64,000 bases of DNA from Nocardia kruczakiae NBRC 101016. GTDB taxonomy: Bacteria; Actinomycetota; Actinomycetes; Mycobacteriales; Mycobacteriaceae. The notes under the pieces were generated by a model. The model was not told the origin of the DNA, did no database searches, and saw only the letters and a program-made list of their open reading frames with translations. Location of the stretch: NCBI RefSeq assembly GCF_001612965.1, contig NZ_BDBL01000017.1, forward strand, positions 1 to 64,000, written 5' to 3'. The position numbers and the translations under genes were made by a program. Below, in pieces: positions 8,429 to 15,576 of this stretch; position 1 is the stretch's first letter; each line of letters begins with the position of its first letter.

Positions 8429-9466
8429 TCAGGCGGCCCGGCGCCGGACGATGCCGAGCGACAGGAGCGCGATGCCGATCATTACCATGGCCACCGGCAG
8501 CCACACGCCGAGGATCAACAGCATCGTCGAGTTCTTCGTGAGGGTGTTCGCGCTGGCGACCACCTCGTTCTCGGCGGTGTGAATGCTCACGATCGACAGC
8601 GGCAGGGCCGGAATGTCGCGGCCGTCGGCGGAGACGGTGACATACGTGCCCTGGGTCTGCTCGACCTTCAGCGGCGCGCCGAACTCCGTGTCGACGGCGG
8701 CAGCGATCCCGTTAATGCTGCCGAATCCGATGGCGACCGGGTCTGGCAGCGAAGGCAGTGCCGCCGTGAGGGCCTCGCGTGACTTCTCCGGGACGACTCC
8801 GGCCTGCAGCAGTCCCTCGACCATGGCCTTGGGCAGTTGCGCCGGGAAGCCCTGGAAGCGGGCGAGCAGCGCCGGGTTGCCGATCGGGCCCGCGGCGTCG
8901 ACGCGGTAGTTGTAGACCTTCCGGCCCTGCACTTCGCTTTCGTCGACGAAGGTCGCCTGCTGGGCGGTGCGGGTCACCGGATCGTAGAGCATGGTGTCGG
9001 TTGCGGCCGGGTCCATCGGCCAGCTGAAGGTGAGACCGCTGTGCGCCTCGAAGGTGGTCCGCCTGTCGGCCGGGACCAGTGAGTCCTTCTGTGCGTCGGT
9101 GAGTTCGACGGGTGAGTAGTCGACGCGGTCGACCGCATAGGTGTGCACGTCGTCCTGGGTCGAGGAATCCGGGAGGGTGACCACGGAGTTGCTGGTCACG
9201 ATGGCGGTGTCGCCGTCTACCGCGTCGACGGTGAGGCTGCGGTCGGCGGTGATCGGCATCTGCGGAGTCAGCAGGGCGGCGAAGTCACCTGCCGCGAAGG
9301 CATGCGAGTTCAGTGCCTGCATCGTGCCGTCGTACCGCTGCGATTGACTGAGATCGTCCGGCAGTTTCGTCATGGCGGGCAGCACCGCGAACCTGATGAT
9401 CACCGCGCCGACTATCAGCACGGCCCCCGATACCGTCCAGACCACCGACGACTTACGAACAGACAT
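8429..9466 (-). CDS. DUF3068 membrane protein (PorA-family annotation)
   Basis: A 345-residue protein of the DUF3068 family, found in mycolata and often labelled PorA family in databases. Transmembrane segments lie near the N-terminus (about 8-30, VVWTVSGAVLIVGAVIIRFAVLP) and C-terminus (about 315-338, MLLILGVWLPVAMVMIGIALLSLG), bracketing a large beta-rich extracytoplasmic domain with the conserved SWPMDPAATDTMLYDP segment. ATG 9466 is the start because AAAGGAG lies 6 bases upstream; an extension to 9523 lacks a binding site. It is 190 bases downstream of the reductase gene on the same strand with its own terminator. The molecular function of the family is not established. Confidence 0.85.
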   Translation of the reverse strand: MSVRKSSVVWTVSGAVLIVGAVIIRFAVLPAMTKLPDDLSQSQRYDGTMQALNSHAFAAGDFAALLTPQMPITADRSLTVDAVDGDTAIVTSNSVVTLPDSSTQDDVHTYAVDRVDYSPVELTDAQKDSLVPADRRTTFEAHSGLTFSWPMDPAATDTMLYDPVTRTAQQATFVDESEVQGRKVYNYRVDAAGPIGNPALLARFQGFPAQLPKAMVEGLLQAGVVPEKSREALTAALPSLPDPVAIGFGSINGIAAAVDTEFGAPLKVEQTQGTYVTVSADGRDIPALPLSIVSIHTAENEVVASANTLTKNSTMLLILGVWLPVAMVMIGIALLSLGIVRRRAA

Positions 9467-9656
9467 CACAAGCTCCTTTGCTTTGGATGACGAGCAGACA
9501 GCATCGAGTCGCGCGGGGTCCACGACGGGGCCACCGCGCTACGGCGAAATCGCCGTTCAGGCCCGGGCATCGGGCCTGCGAGATCGCGGCGCCGATTGCG
9601 TCGCGACGAACGGACGGGCAAGTGCCGAGAATCATCGGCACTGCTCGACCGGGCTC

Positions 9657-11354
9657 CTATCCCGCCGGGTGCATCGCGGCTCCGGCAATCTCGACCATCT
9701 CCGCAGTATCGGTGATCTTGACGCGGGGACGGCCGCGGTCGCGGCCACCCTTGCGCTCGGCGGCGTCGATGGCCAGCCAGCCCTTCCTGTCCACGACTTC
9801 CGGGCGACGCTCGACGACCAAAACGAACAGCGCATCCCGGTCGCGGCCGGACTTCGGCTGCGGCAGGCGATCCGCGAGCAGATCGTCGATCAGTGCGGCG
9901 ACGGTGTTCTGGGCGCACCGTTTGTTGGTGCCGATCACACCGGAGGGGCCGCGTTTGACCCAGCCGGTCGTGTAAACGCCGGCTAGGGCCGCGCCGGTGT
10001 CGGGATCGAGGACCCGGCCGTCGATGTTGGGAATCCGGCCCGCGTCCGCGTCGAAGGGCACACCCGGCACCGCTGTGCCGCGGTAGCCGATCGAGCGCAG
10101 GACCAGGCCGGCGTCGAGGATCTCGGTCGTGCCGGTGGGGCGGGCCTCTAGCGTGCCGCGCTCGGTGCGAACCAGTTCGTTGCGGACGATTTCCACGCCT
10201 TCGACACGATCGGCGCCGCGCAGCCGGACCGGTGAAGCGAGGTACCGCAGAACGATGCGCTTGTTGCCCGGAGTCGTTGTGCTGTCGGAGTATTCGACGG
10301 CGACTCGTGTCTTCAGATCGGTCGAGAAGGACCGGTCCTCGCCCGCGACGCCGCCGAGATCGAGTTCGCGGGGGTCGACGACCACATCGACTCCCGGAAT
10401 GCGACCGAGCGCCAGCAATTCGGGAGTGGTGTAGGCGGCCTGGGCCACGCCGCGACGGCCTAGGACGACGACCTCGCGAATATTGCTCTGCCGCAGCGCT
10501 TCCAGTGCGTGCTCGGCCATGTCGCTACGGACGAGATCGTCCGGGTCGGAGACGAGCAGCCGGGCGACGTCGAGGGCGACGTTGCCGTTGCCGACGATCA
10601 CCGCGCGCTCACCGGTCAGGTCGAAGGCGCGGTTCGCGTAGTCGGGGTGGCCGTTGTACCAGGCGACGAACTCGGTGGCGGCCACGCTGCCGGGCAGGTC
10701 CGCGCCGGGAATGTCGAGTTTGCGATCCTCGAGCGCGCCGACGGCGTAGATCACGGCGTGGTGGTGCGCGAGCAGTTCGCCGTGGGTGAGATCGCGGCCG
10801 ATCTCGACATTCAGGTGGAACCGGAATCCGGGTTTGGCGGCGATCCGGCGGAACGCCTCGGTGATGGCCTTCGTGCCGAGATGATCGGGGGCGACCCCGG
10901 CGCGCACCAGACCCCACGGCGTGGGCAGCCGATCGAACATCTCGATGTCGATTCCGCCGCTGGGCATCCGGGCCATCAGCTCGGCCGCGGCGTAGACACC
11001 GGCGGGTCCGGAGCCGACCACGGCGACGCGCAGGGGCGAATCGGGTTTGGGCACCTTCACCGGAGGCTGGGGAGCCGGTGGCGTCCCCGCGTCGAGAGGA
11101 GTGCGGCGGAAGTAGTCCGCGTTGATCTCGCGATAGCGCAGCTGATCGTCGGGCAGTTCGTCTTCGGGGTGGATGGCATCGACAGGGCATGCCTCCATGC
11201 AGGCGCCACAGTCGATGCAGGTCTGCGGGTCGATGTAGAGCATCTCGGTGGAGCGGAAGGCCGGGTCGTCCGGGGTGGGGCGGATGCAGCTCACGGGGCA
11301 CACCTGCACGCAGGCGGCGTCGTTACAGCATGGTTGGGTCACGACAAAAGACAA
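9657..11354 (-). CDS. fprB: Ferredoxin-fused NADPH:ferredoxin reductase (FprB type)
   Basis: A 565-residue fusion. Residues 1-70 are a 7Fe/8Fe-type ferredoxin with two Cys clusters (CNDAACVQVCPVSC and CIDCGACMEACP). The rest is an adrenodoxin-reductase-like flavoprotein with the FAD loop GSGPAG (114-119) and an NADPH-binding GNGNVALDVAR segment about residue 255. It moves electrons from NADPH to ferredoxins or to P450 systems. The start is TTG, with GAGGAG 6-7 bases upstream, and gives the conserved MSFVVTQPC opening. It is the last gene of the esterase/flavin reductase operon, 63 bases after the RibB-like gene. Its partner may be the P450 in this island or a cell-wide ferredoxin. Confidence 0.9.
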   Translation of the reverse strand: MSFVVTQPCCNDAACVQVCPVSCIRPTPDDPAFRSTEMLYIDPQTCIDCGACMEACPVDAIHPEDELPDDQLRYREINADYFRRTPLDAGTPPAPQPPVKVPKPDSPLRVAVVGSGPAGVYAAAELMARMPSGGIDIEMFDRLPTPWGLVRAGVAPDHLGTKAITEAFRRIAAKPGFRFHLNVEIGRDLTHGELLAHHHAVIYAVGALEDRKLDIPGADLPGSVAATEFVAWYNGHPDYANRAFDLTGERAVIVGNGNVALDVARLLVSDPDDLVRSDMAEHALEALRQSNIREVVVLGRRGVAQAAYTTPELLALGRIPGVDVVVDPRELDLGGVAGEDRSFSTDLKTRVAVEYSDSTTTPGNKRIVLRYLASPVRLRGADRVEGVEIVRNELVRTERGTLEARPTGTTEILDAGLVLRSIGYRGTAVPGVPFDADAGRIPNIDGRVLDPDTGAALAGVYTTGWVKRGPSGVIGTNKRCAQNTVAALIDDLLADRLPQPKSGRDRDALFVLVVERRPEVVDRKGWLAIDAAERKGGRDRGRPRVKITDTAEMVEIAGAAMHPAG

Positions 11355-11417
11355 GGCAAACTCCTCGGACGAGTGCCGCCGGCCGCATCCGGCGGTCGGC
11401 GGTTCGGGATCCGGGAA

Positions 11418-12062
11418 TCAATGCGTGAAGGTCACCGCATCGAATACCGAGACGAAGGTCAGCGCGTGATCGCGCGCGAAATCGATGCTCTCCTGCTCGT
11501 CAGCCATCCTGGTCGGATCCGTCGGGGAGACCAGTTCGCACAGGGCCGCCATCGGGCGCAGGCCGGCGACGCGCATCAGTTGCACGACCGATTCGGCCAC
11601 GCCGCTACCGCCGCGCCGGGCGATGATCGGGGCGACATGTCCCGGCCTGGACAGGGCGGTCGGGACGGTTCGCGGGTCGGCGATGGTCCTGATCGTCCGC
11701 GCGCGGTCGGCCGCGGAGATGCCGGTGCCGGTGCCTTCCACGGCGTCCACCGTCACGGCAGGAACGGAACTCGCGTCGAAACCGCCGAACTGCCACATCG
11801 GCGGAAGCAACAGCCGGACGCAGTCCTCCTCCGGGACAGCGACTTTCACGAACCCCGAGGTGTAGTGGACCATGAACGCCACCGAATCGGTGGTGACGAA
11901 TTCGGCGGCGGCGACCAGATTCGCCTCCCCGCAGGTGGGGTCGAACAGCACGATCGACCTGCCTGCGGCGAGATCGGCCGCGGCCTGCTCAACGCGAGCG
12001 CGATCGGTCTGCCGCGCATCGATCGGGGACATGGGCTTGATCTCAGCTACCGACATGGTCAC
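11418..12062 (-). CDS. RibB-like (DHBP synthase fold) protein lacking key metal ligands
   Basis: A 214-residue protein aligning along its length with 3,4-dihydroxy-2-butanone-4-phosphate synthase (RibB), which makes the four-carbon unit of riboflavin. Conserved family parts are AFMVHYTSGF, DAVEGTGTGISAADRARTI, SRPGHVAPI and AGLRPMAALCEL. The acidic loop of RibB (D-R-E-x-E-G-D) is replaced by DPTCGEANLV, and the HTEA metal-binding His is replaced (GVAES). Both Mg ligands thus appear to be missing, so ordinary DHBP synthesis is doubtful. It overlaps the enoyl-CoA hydratase gene by 20 bases, showing translational coupling within a catabolic operon with flavin enzymes. It may be a repurposed enzyme acting on a pathway intermediate. 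Confidence 0.75.
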   Translation of the reverse strand: MTMSVAEIKPMSPIDARQTDRARVEQAAADLAAGRSIVLFDPTCGEANLVAAAEFVTTDSVAFMVHYTSGFVKVAVPEEDCVRLLLPPMWQFGGFDASSVPAVTVDAVEGTGTGISAADRARTIRTIADPRTVPTALSRPGHVAPIIARRGGSGVAESVVQLMRVAGLRPMAALCELVSPTDPTRMADEQESIDFARDHALTFVSVFDAVTFTH

Positions 12063-12840
12063 TCCCAGTTCTTTCTCCGGTCTCCGGCCGGGTGCGTTTT
12101 GCGGTGAATGCCGCGATGGCGTCGCGGAAGCTGTCCGTCGTCGTCAGCCGGATCTGGCCGGCGCGCTCGCGTGCGAAGGCGTCGCCGAGTTCGGTCAGGC
12201 TCGAGTCGTTGACCGCGAGTTTGGTCAGGGCGAGAGATTCGATGGAGATCCTGCTCAGTCGCGCGGTGAGCTTCGCCAGTTCCGCTTCGAAGACATCGGG
12301 TTCGTGCACCGCCGCCACCAAGCCCATACGGGCCGCGTCCGTCGCGCTCAGGCGCTCGCCGAGCAGCGACATCCGCATCGCGACGGCGCGTCCGACAGAG
12401 GCCGCGACCAGTGCCGTGGCGCCGCCGTCGGGCATCAAGCCGATCGAGGTGAACGGCATGGAGAAGAAGGCGTCCGAACGGACGACGGTGAAATCCGCTG
12501 CCAGCGCGAGTGATACGCCCACGCCCACTGCCGGGCCGCGCACCGCGGCGAGGACCGGGCGGGGCACAGCGACGATCGCCGAAATGCAGCGGGTCGCGGC
12601 GTCGGAGGTGCTCGCGGTGTTCTCCACCGACAGCGGCTCCTCGACATCGAGGTCGCCACCGGCGCAGAAGGCTCGACCTGTCCCCGACAGCACGATCGTC
12701 CGCACGTCGGGGTCCGCGCCGGCGCTTTCGATCGCGTCGGCGAGTCGGTGCAGGGCGTCCTTGTCGACCGCGTTCATGCGGTCGGGACGATCGATCAGGA
12801 TGTGCCGCACCGCGGCGTCGTCGGTGACGCTCACGCTCAT
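12043..12840 (-). CDS. Enoyl-CoA hydratase/isomerase family protein
   Basis: A 265-residue crotonase-fold protein, presumably acting on a CoA thioester of the island's pathway. Crotonase oxyanion-hole features are present: FCAGGDLD (about 57-64) and RGPAVGVGVSLALAADFTV (about 105-123). The canonical catalytic Glu positions are not both obvious, so hydration, isomerisation or ring cleavage are all possible. The start overlaps the stop of the upstream esterase gene as ATGA, and the end overlaps the RibB-like gene. Soluble cytosolic enzyme; the specific substrate is not evident. Confidence 0.82.
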   Translation of the reverse strand: MSVSVTDDAAVRHILIDRPDRMNAVDKDALHRLADAIESAGADPDVRTIVLSGTGRAFCAGGDLDVEEPLSVENTASTSDAATRCISAIVAVPRPVLAAVRGPAVGVGVSLALAADFTVVRSDAFFSMPFTSIGLMPDGGATALVAASVGRAVAMRMSLLGERLSATDAARMGLVAAVHEPDVFEAELAKLTARLSRISIESLALTKLAVNDSSLTELGDAFARERAGQIRLTTTDSFRDAIAAFTAKRTRPETGERTGSDHVGS

Positions 12841-13757
12841 GGCAAAACCTTCCGCAAGAAGCCGGCGATCTCGGCCACGCCTTCCCGCGCCTGCGGCAGG
12901 AAGTCGGTGAACAGCGTCCAGGCGTGGCAGGTGTGGGGGTGGACCGAGAGGGTGCTCGATCCGCCGGTCCGCTGCACCGCCTCGTGGATGCGCACGGCGT
13001 CGTGGAGCAGGATCTCGCTGTCGCTGGCCAGCAGCAGCATCGGGGGGAGCCCGGCCAGATCGCCGAAAACCGGAGAGGCGAGAGGATCCGAGCGGTCGTG
13101 GCCCTGGAGATAGGTGGCCGCCAGTAGTCCGAGGTCGCGTTCGGTGATCACGGGGTCGGTGGCGCGATTGGTGACGACAGTGACTCCGGACACGGTGAAG
13201 TCCGCGAGCGGCGAGACCACAGCCGCAGCCGCGGGTAAGGGACTACCGCTGTCACGTGACGCGATCAGTGTGGCAACGGTCAGTCCGCCGCCGGCGGAGT
13301 CACCGCCGAGAACGGTGTGCTCGGCACCGAACTCGGCGATGACCGCGCCCAGAATCCGGGTGGCGTCGTCCAGTGCGGCGGGGAACGGGAACTCGGGGGC
13401 GAGCCGATAGTCGGGTACGATCACCACCGCGCCCATGGCGCGCGACAGCGCCGCGGCGGCGTGCCGGTACCCGTGGGCGCTGCCCATGACGTATCCTCCG
13501 CCGTGCAACCACACCAGCACGTCGTCACCGATGCCGGTCCCGGCCGAGACCCGCAGCACCGGGACGCCCTCGATGGTCGACTCGATCACCGAAACATCCT
13601 CGGCCAGTGCGGGTTCGAGCATCATCGCGTCGAGGTTCCCGCGCAACTGCGCCAGCGAGAGTCTGCCGTCGCCGAACACCGAGGCGAACGACGTGCGCGC
13701 TCGGTTCAGGGCTTCCGCACGGTCGAGCTCGGTCGCGGGATTGTCCACGTGTGTCAT
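12837..13757 (-). CDS. Alpha/beta hydrolase fold-3 esterase (HSL family) B
   Basis: A 306-residue hormone-sensitive-lipase-type esterase. The oxyanion-hole HGGGY is at 85-89, the nucleophile motif GDSAGG has Ser154, and the late segment HTCHAWTLF supplies the catalytic His. A long N-terminal extension to 14219 is rejected because it runs through the flavin reductase gene and has no family similarity; ATG 13757 follows GGAC/GAAGGA about 9 bases away. It is the second HSL esterase of the operon (the other is at 14367-15263), 33 bases after the flavin reductase. With the Baeyer-Villiger monooxygenase nearby it could hydrolyse the ester or lactone product, which is an inference. Confidence 0.88.
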   Translation of the reverse strand: MTHVDNPATELDRAEALNRARTSFASVFGDGRLSLAQLRGNLDAMMLEPALAEDVSVIESTIEGVPVLRVSAGTGIGDDVLVWLHGGGYVMGSAHGYRHAAAALSRAMGAVVIVPDYRLAPEFPFPAALDDATRILGAVIAEFGAEHTVLGGDSAGGGLTVATLIASRDSGSPLPAAAAVVSPLADFTVSGVTVVTNRATDPVITERDLGLLAATYLQGHDRSDPLASPVFGDLAGLPPMLLLASDSEILLHDAVRIHEAVQRTGGSSTLSVHPHTCHAWTLFTDFLPQAREGVAEIAGFLRKVLP

Positions 13758-13789
13758 TGCATGCCGTCCTTCGTCGAAACGATCCGCGC

Positions 13790-14278
13790 CTACAGTGCGG
13801 CGTGGGTGCCGAACACTCGGCCGTGATAGGTCAGTGGCGGCACGGTTCGGCTCTCGACGGCGAGGGCACGGCCGAACACGATCGTGTGATCGGCGACCGT
13901 GGTGGTGTCCATGACCTCGGCGGCCACCCAGTGCGGCACGCCCGCGATGCGGGGCACACCGCAATCGACCTGCCAGGCGACATCGAGGAACTTGTCCTTG
14001 CCCTTGCGCGCGAATTGCGCCGCCAGCGCGGACTGCATGCTGCCGAGGACATTGACGCCGAAGATCCCTGTCTCCAAGATCAGGCTCAACAGCTCTGAGC
14101 CCTGGTCCAGCGATACCAGCAAGGAGGGCGGCGTCATCGACAGGGAGGCGAAGGCGCTCACGGTCGTGCCGTGCGGGCGCTCGCCGTCCATGGCGGTCAC
14201 GACCGCGACCGGCGTGCACACCGTGGCCATCGCGTCTCGGAATTGCGCGGTGAGGTCGGTCGTCTGCGGGGCGGACAT
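13790..14278 (-). CDS. Flavin reductase family protein
   Basis: A 162-residue flavin reductase of the HpaC/HsaB type, which uses NAD(P)H to reduce FMN or FAD for a separate monooxygenase. The family features are present: ATVCTPVAVVTA near the N-terminus, GTTVSAFASLSMTPPSLLVSLDQGS (about 37-61), FGVNVL and the late HGRVFG segment. The likely oxygenase partner is the HsaA-like protein at 19882-21081, whose promoter shares the operator-like motif found at this operon's promoter. It lies between the two esterase genes on the same strand. Confidence 0.88.
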   Translation of the reverse strand: MSAPQTTDLTAQFRDAMATVCTPVAVVTAMDGERPHGTTVSAFASLSMTPPSLLVSLDQGSELLSLILETGIFGVNVLGSMQSALAAQFARKGKDKFLDVAWQVDCGVPRIAGVPHWVAAEVMDTTTVADHTIVFGRALAVESRTVPPLTYHGRVFGTHAAL

Positions 14279-14366
14279 CTCGGGCGTCCTTTCGTGCGTG
14301 GAAGTCTGACCGCGGGCGTCGCGCCCGAGGGAGGCGACGCCTGCGAGCGGATCGGTTGGGCGGGAC

Positions 14367-15263
14367 TCAGAGCCCGAGGTTCTTGCGGATGAAGGCGCCC
14401 GCTTCCTCGGCGGCCTGGACGCCCTCGGGCAGGATCGCGGCGAACAACGGCCACACGTGACACATGTCGTCGTAGAGCGTCACCGAGGCCGACCCGCCGG
14501 CAGAGGTGATCGAGGCCGCCGCACGGCGGGAGTCGTCGAGCAGCACTTCGCCGGAGCCGACCATGAACAGCGCGGGCGGCAGGCCGCCCAGCTCTGCGAA
14601 CAGCGGCGACACGAGCGGATCCTTCGGGTCGCGCCCCTGCAGGTACGCCCCGCTGATGTTGAGGATCGAGCCGCGCGAGACGGCGATGTCCTTGCCGTCG
14701 AACTCGTCCACGCTCGCTCCGCTGGCGGTGAGGTCGAGCAGCGGGGAGATGAAGACCGCCGCGCCGGGCAGCGCTTCGCCCTTGTCTCGCAGGACCGTCA
14801 GGGCGGCCAACGCCAGGCCGCCGCCCGCGGAGTCGCCGCCGACCGCGGTATTGCCCGCGCCGCACTCCGCCACCAGTGCCGACAGCACGGCGGCGCCGTC
14901 ATCGAGCGCGGCGGGGAACACGTGCTCGGGCGAGAGCCGGTAGTCGGGCACGACGACGGTCACGCCGGCAGCACGCGAGAGCGTGTGCGCGAGGTTCTGG
15001 AAACCGCGTGCGCTGCCCATCGAGTAGCCGCCGCCGTGGAACCACACGAGCACCTTGTCGCGCGCGGCGCCCTTCGCGGTGACCGACAGGACGGGGACGC
15101 CACCTGCTTCACCTGCCACCGGCTCGATGTCCTCGGGGAGGGGGAACTGCAGCAGCAGTCGGTCGTAGGCGTCGCGCAGATCCTCGATCGTCGCCGTCGC
15201 CGGGTCGGGAAAGCCTTCGAGATACATCTTCTCGGCGCGTGCGAGTGCCTCGGTCCTGGCCAT
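14367..15263 (-). CDS. Alpha/beta hydrolase fold-3 esterase (HSL family) A
   Basis: A 298-residue HSL-type esterase with HGGGY at 76-80, GDSAGG nucleophile motif with Ser145, and a CHVWPLF segment near 267 supplying the His. It is the first gene of the minus-strand operon that continues with flavin reductase, esterase B, enoyl-CoA hydratase, RibB-like protein and FprB. Its promoter region, shared with the divergent acyl-CoA synthetase gene, contains a GTTACCATTAAC palindrome (15330-15341), so the operon is probably regulated together with other parts of the island. The two esterases are clearly paralogous but differ enough to suggest different substrates. Confidence 0.88.
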   Translation of the reverse strand: MARTEALARAEKMYLEGFPDPATATIEDLRDAYDRLLLQFPLPEDIEPVAGEAGGVPVLSVTAKGAARDKVLVWFHGGGYSMGSARGFQNLAHTLSRAAGVTVVVPDYRLSPEHVFPAALDDGAAVLSALVAECGAGNTAVGGDSAGGGLALAALTVLRDKGEALPGAAVFISPLLDLTASGASVDEFDGKDIAVSRGSILNISGAYLQGRDPKDPLVSPLFAELGGLPPALFMVGSGEVLLDDSRRAAASITSAGGSASVTLYDDMCHVWPLFAAILPEGVQAAEEAGAFIRKNLGL

Positions 15264-15576
15264 GAATCCTCCGGATTGACTTCGAATCCCGGCGCACCTC
15301 TTCGCCGAGCATGTGAGCGAGCTTACATAGTTACCATTAACTTTTGAACCCGTTTCTCAGGATCTTTTCGATTTGTCGACAGAAAGCGACCATAACCGCT
15401 GTTCACGATGATAGATTTCGACGCAATCGAGCAGCGGCTCGGCGCCCGGCGGAACAGCGCGGGCGGCGCGAGCGCACCGCAGGCAGCATCTGCCCGGCTC
15501 GTCACTTCTCCCCCCGGCCACAGACATCGCAGGGTGCTCGACCGGACACCCGACACTCGATCAGAAGGACCACGTC
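15264..15576. promoter_or_regulatory. Divergent promoter region between esterase operon and ADP-forming synthetase
   Basis: This 313-base gap separates two divergent transcription units and contains the palindromic operator-like site described separately. AT content rises around 15325-15380. No small gene is seen. Confidence 0.6.
15329..15342. promoter_or_regulatory. Operator-like palindrome AGTTACCATTAACT
   Basis: AGTTA-CCAT-TAACT is a perfect 5-bp inverted repeat around a 4-base centre. Near-identical sequence recurs at 21228-21239 and 21605-21616, also in a divergent promoter region of the island. Size and symmetry fit a TetR-family operator; the tandem TetR protein at 40134-41378 is the obvious candidate. 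Inference from sequence only. Confidence 0.55.

Noticed and set aside
10509-12107. A 532-codon plus-strand frame across FprB and RibB-like genes
   Set aside because: It lies antisense to genes with clear motifs and shows no domain of its own.
13758-14219. N-terminal extension of esterase B through the flavin reductase gene
   Set aside because: No similarity to the HSL family before ATG 13757, and the flavin reductase occupies this DNA in another frame.
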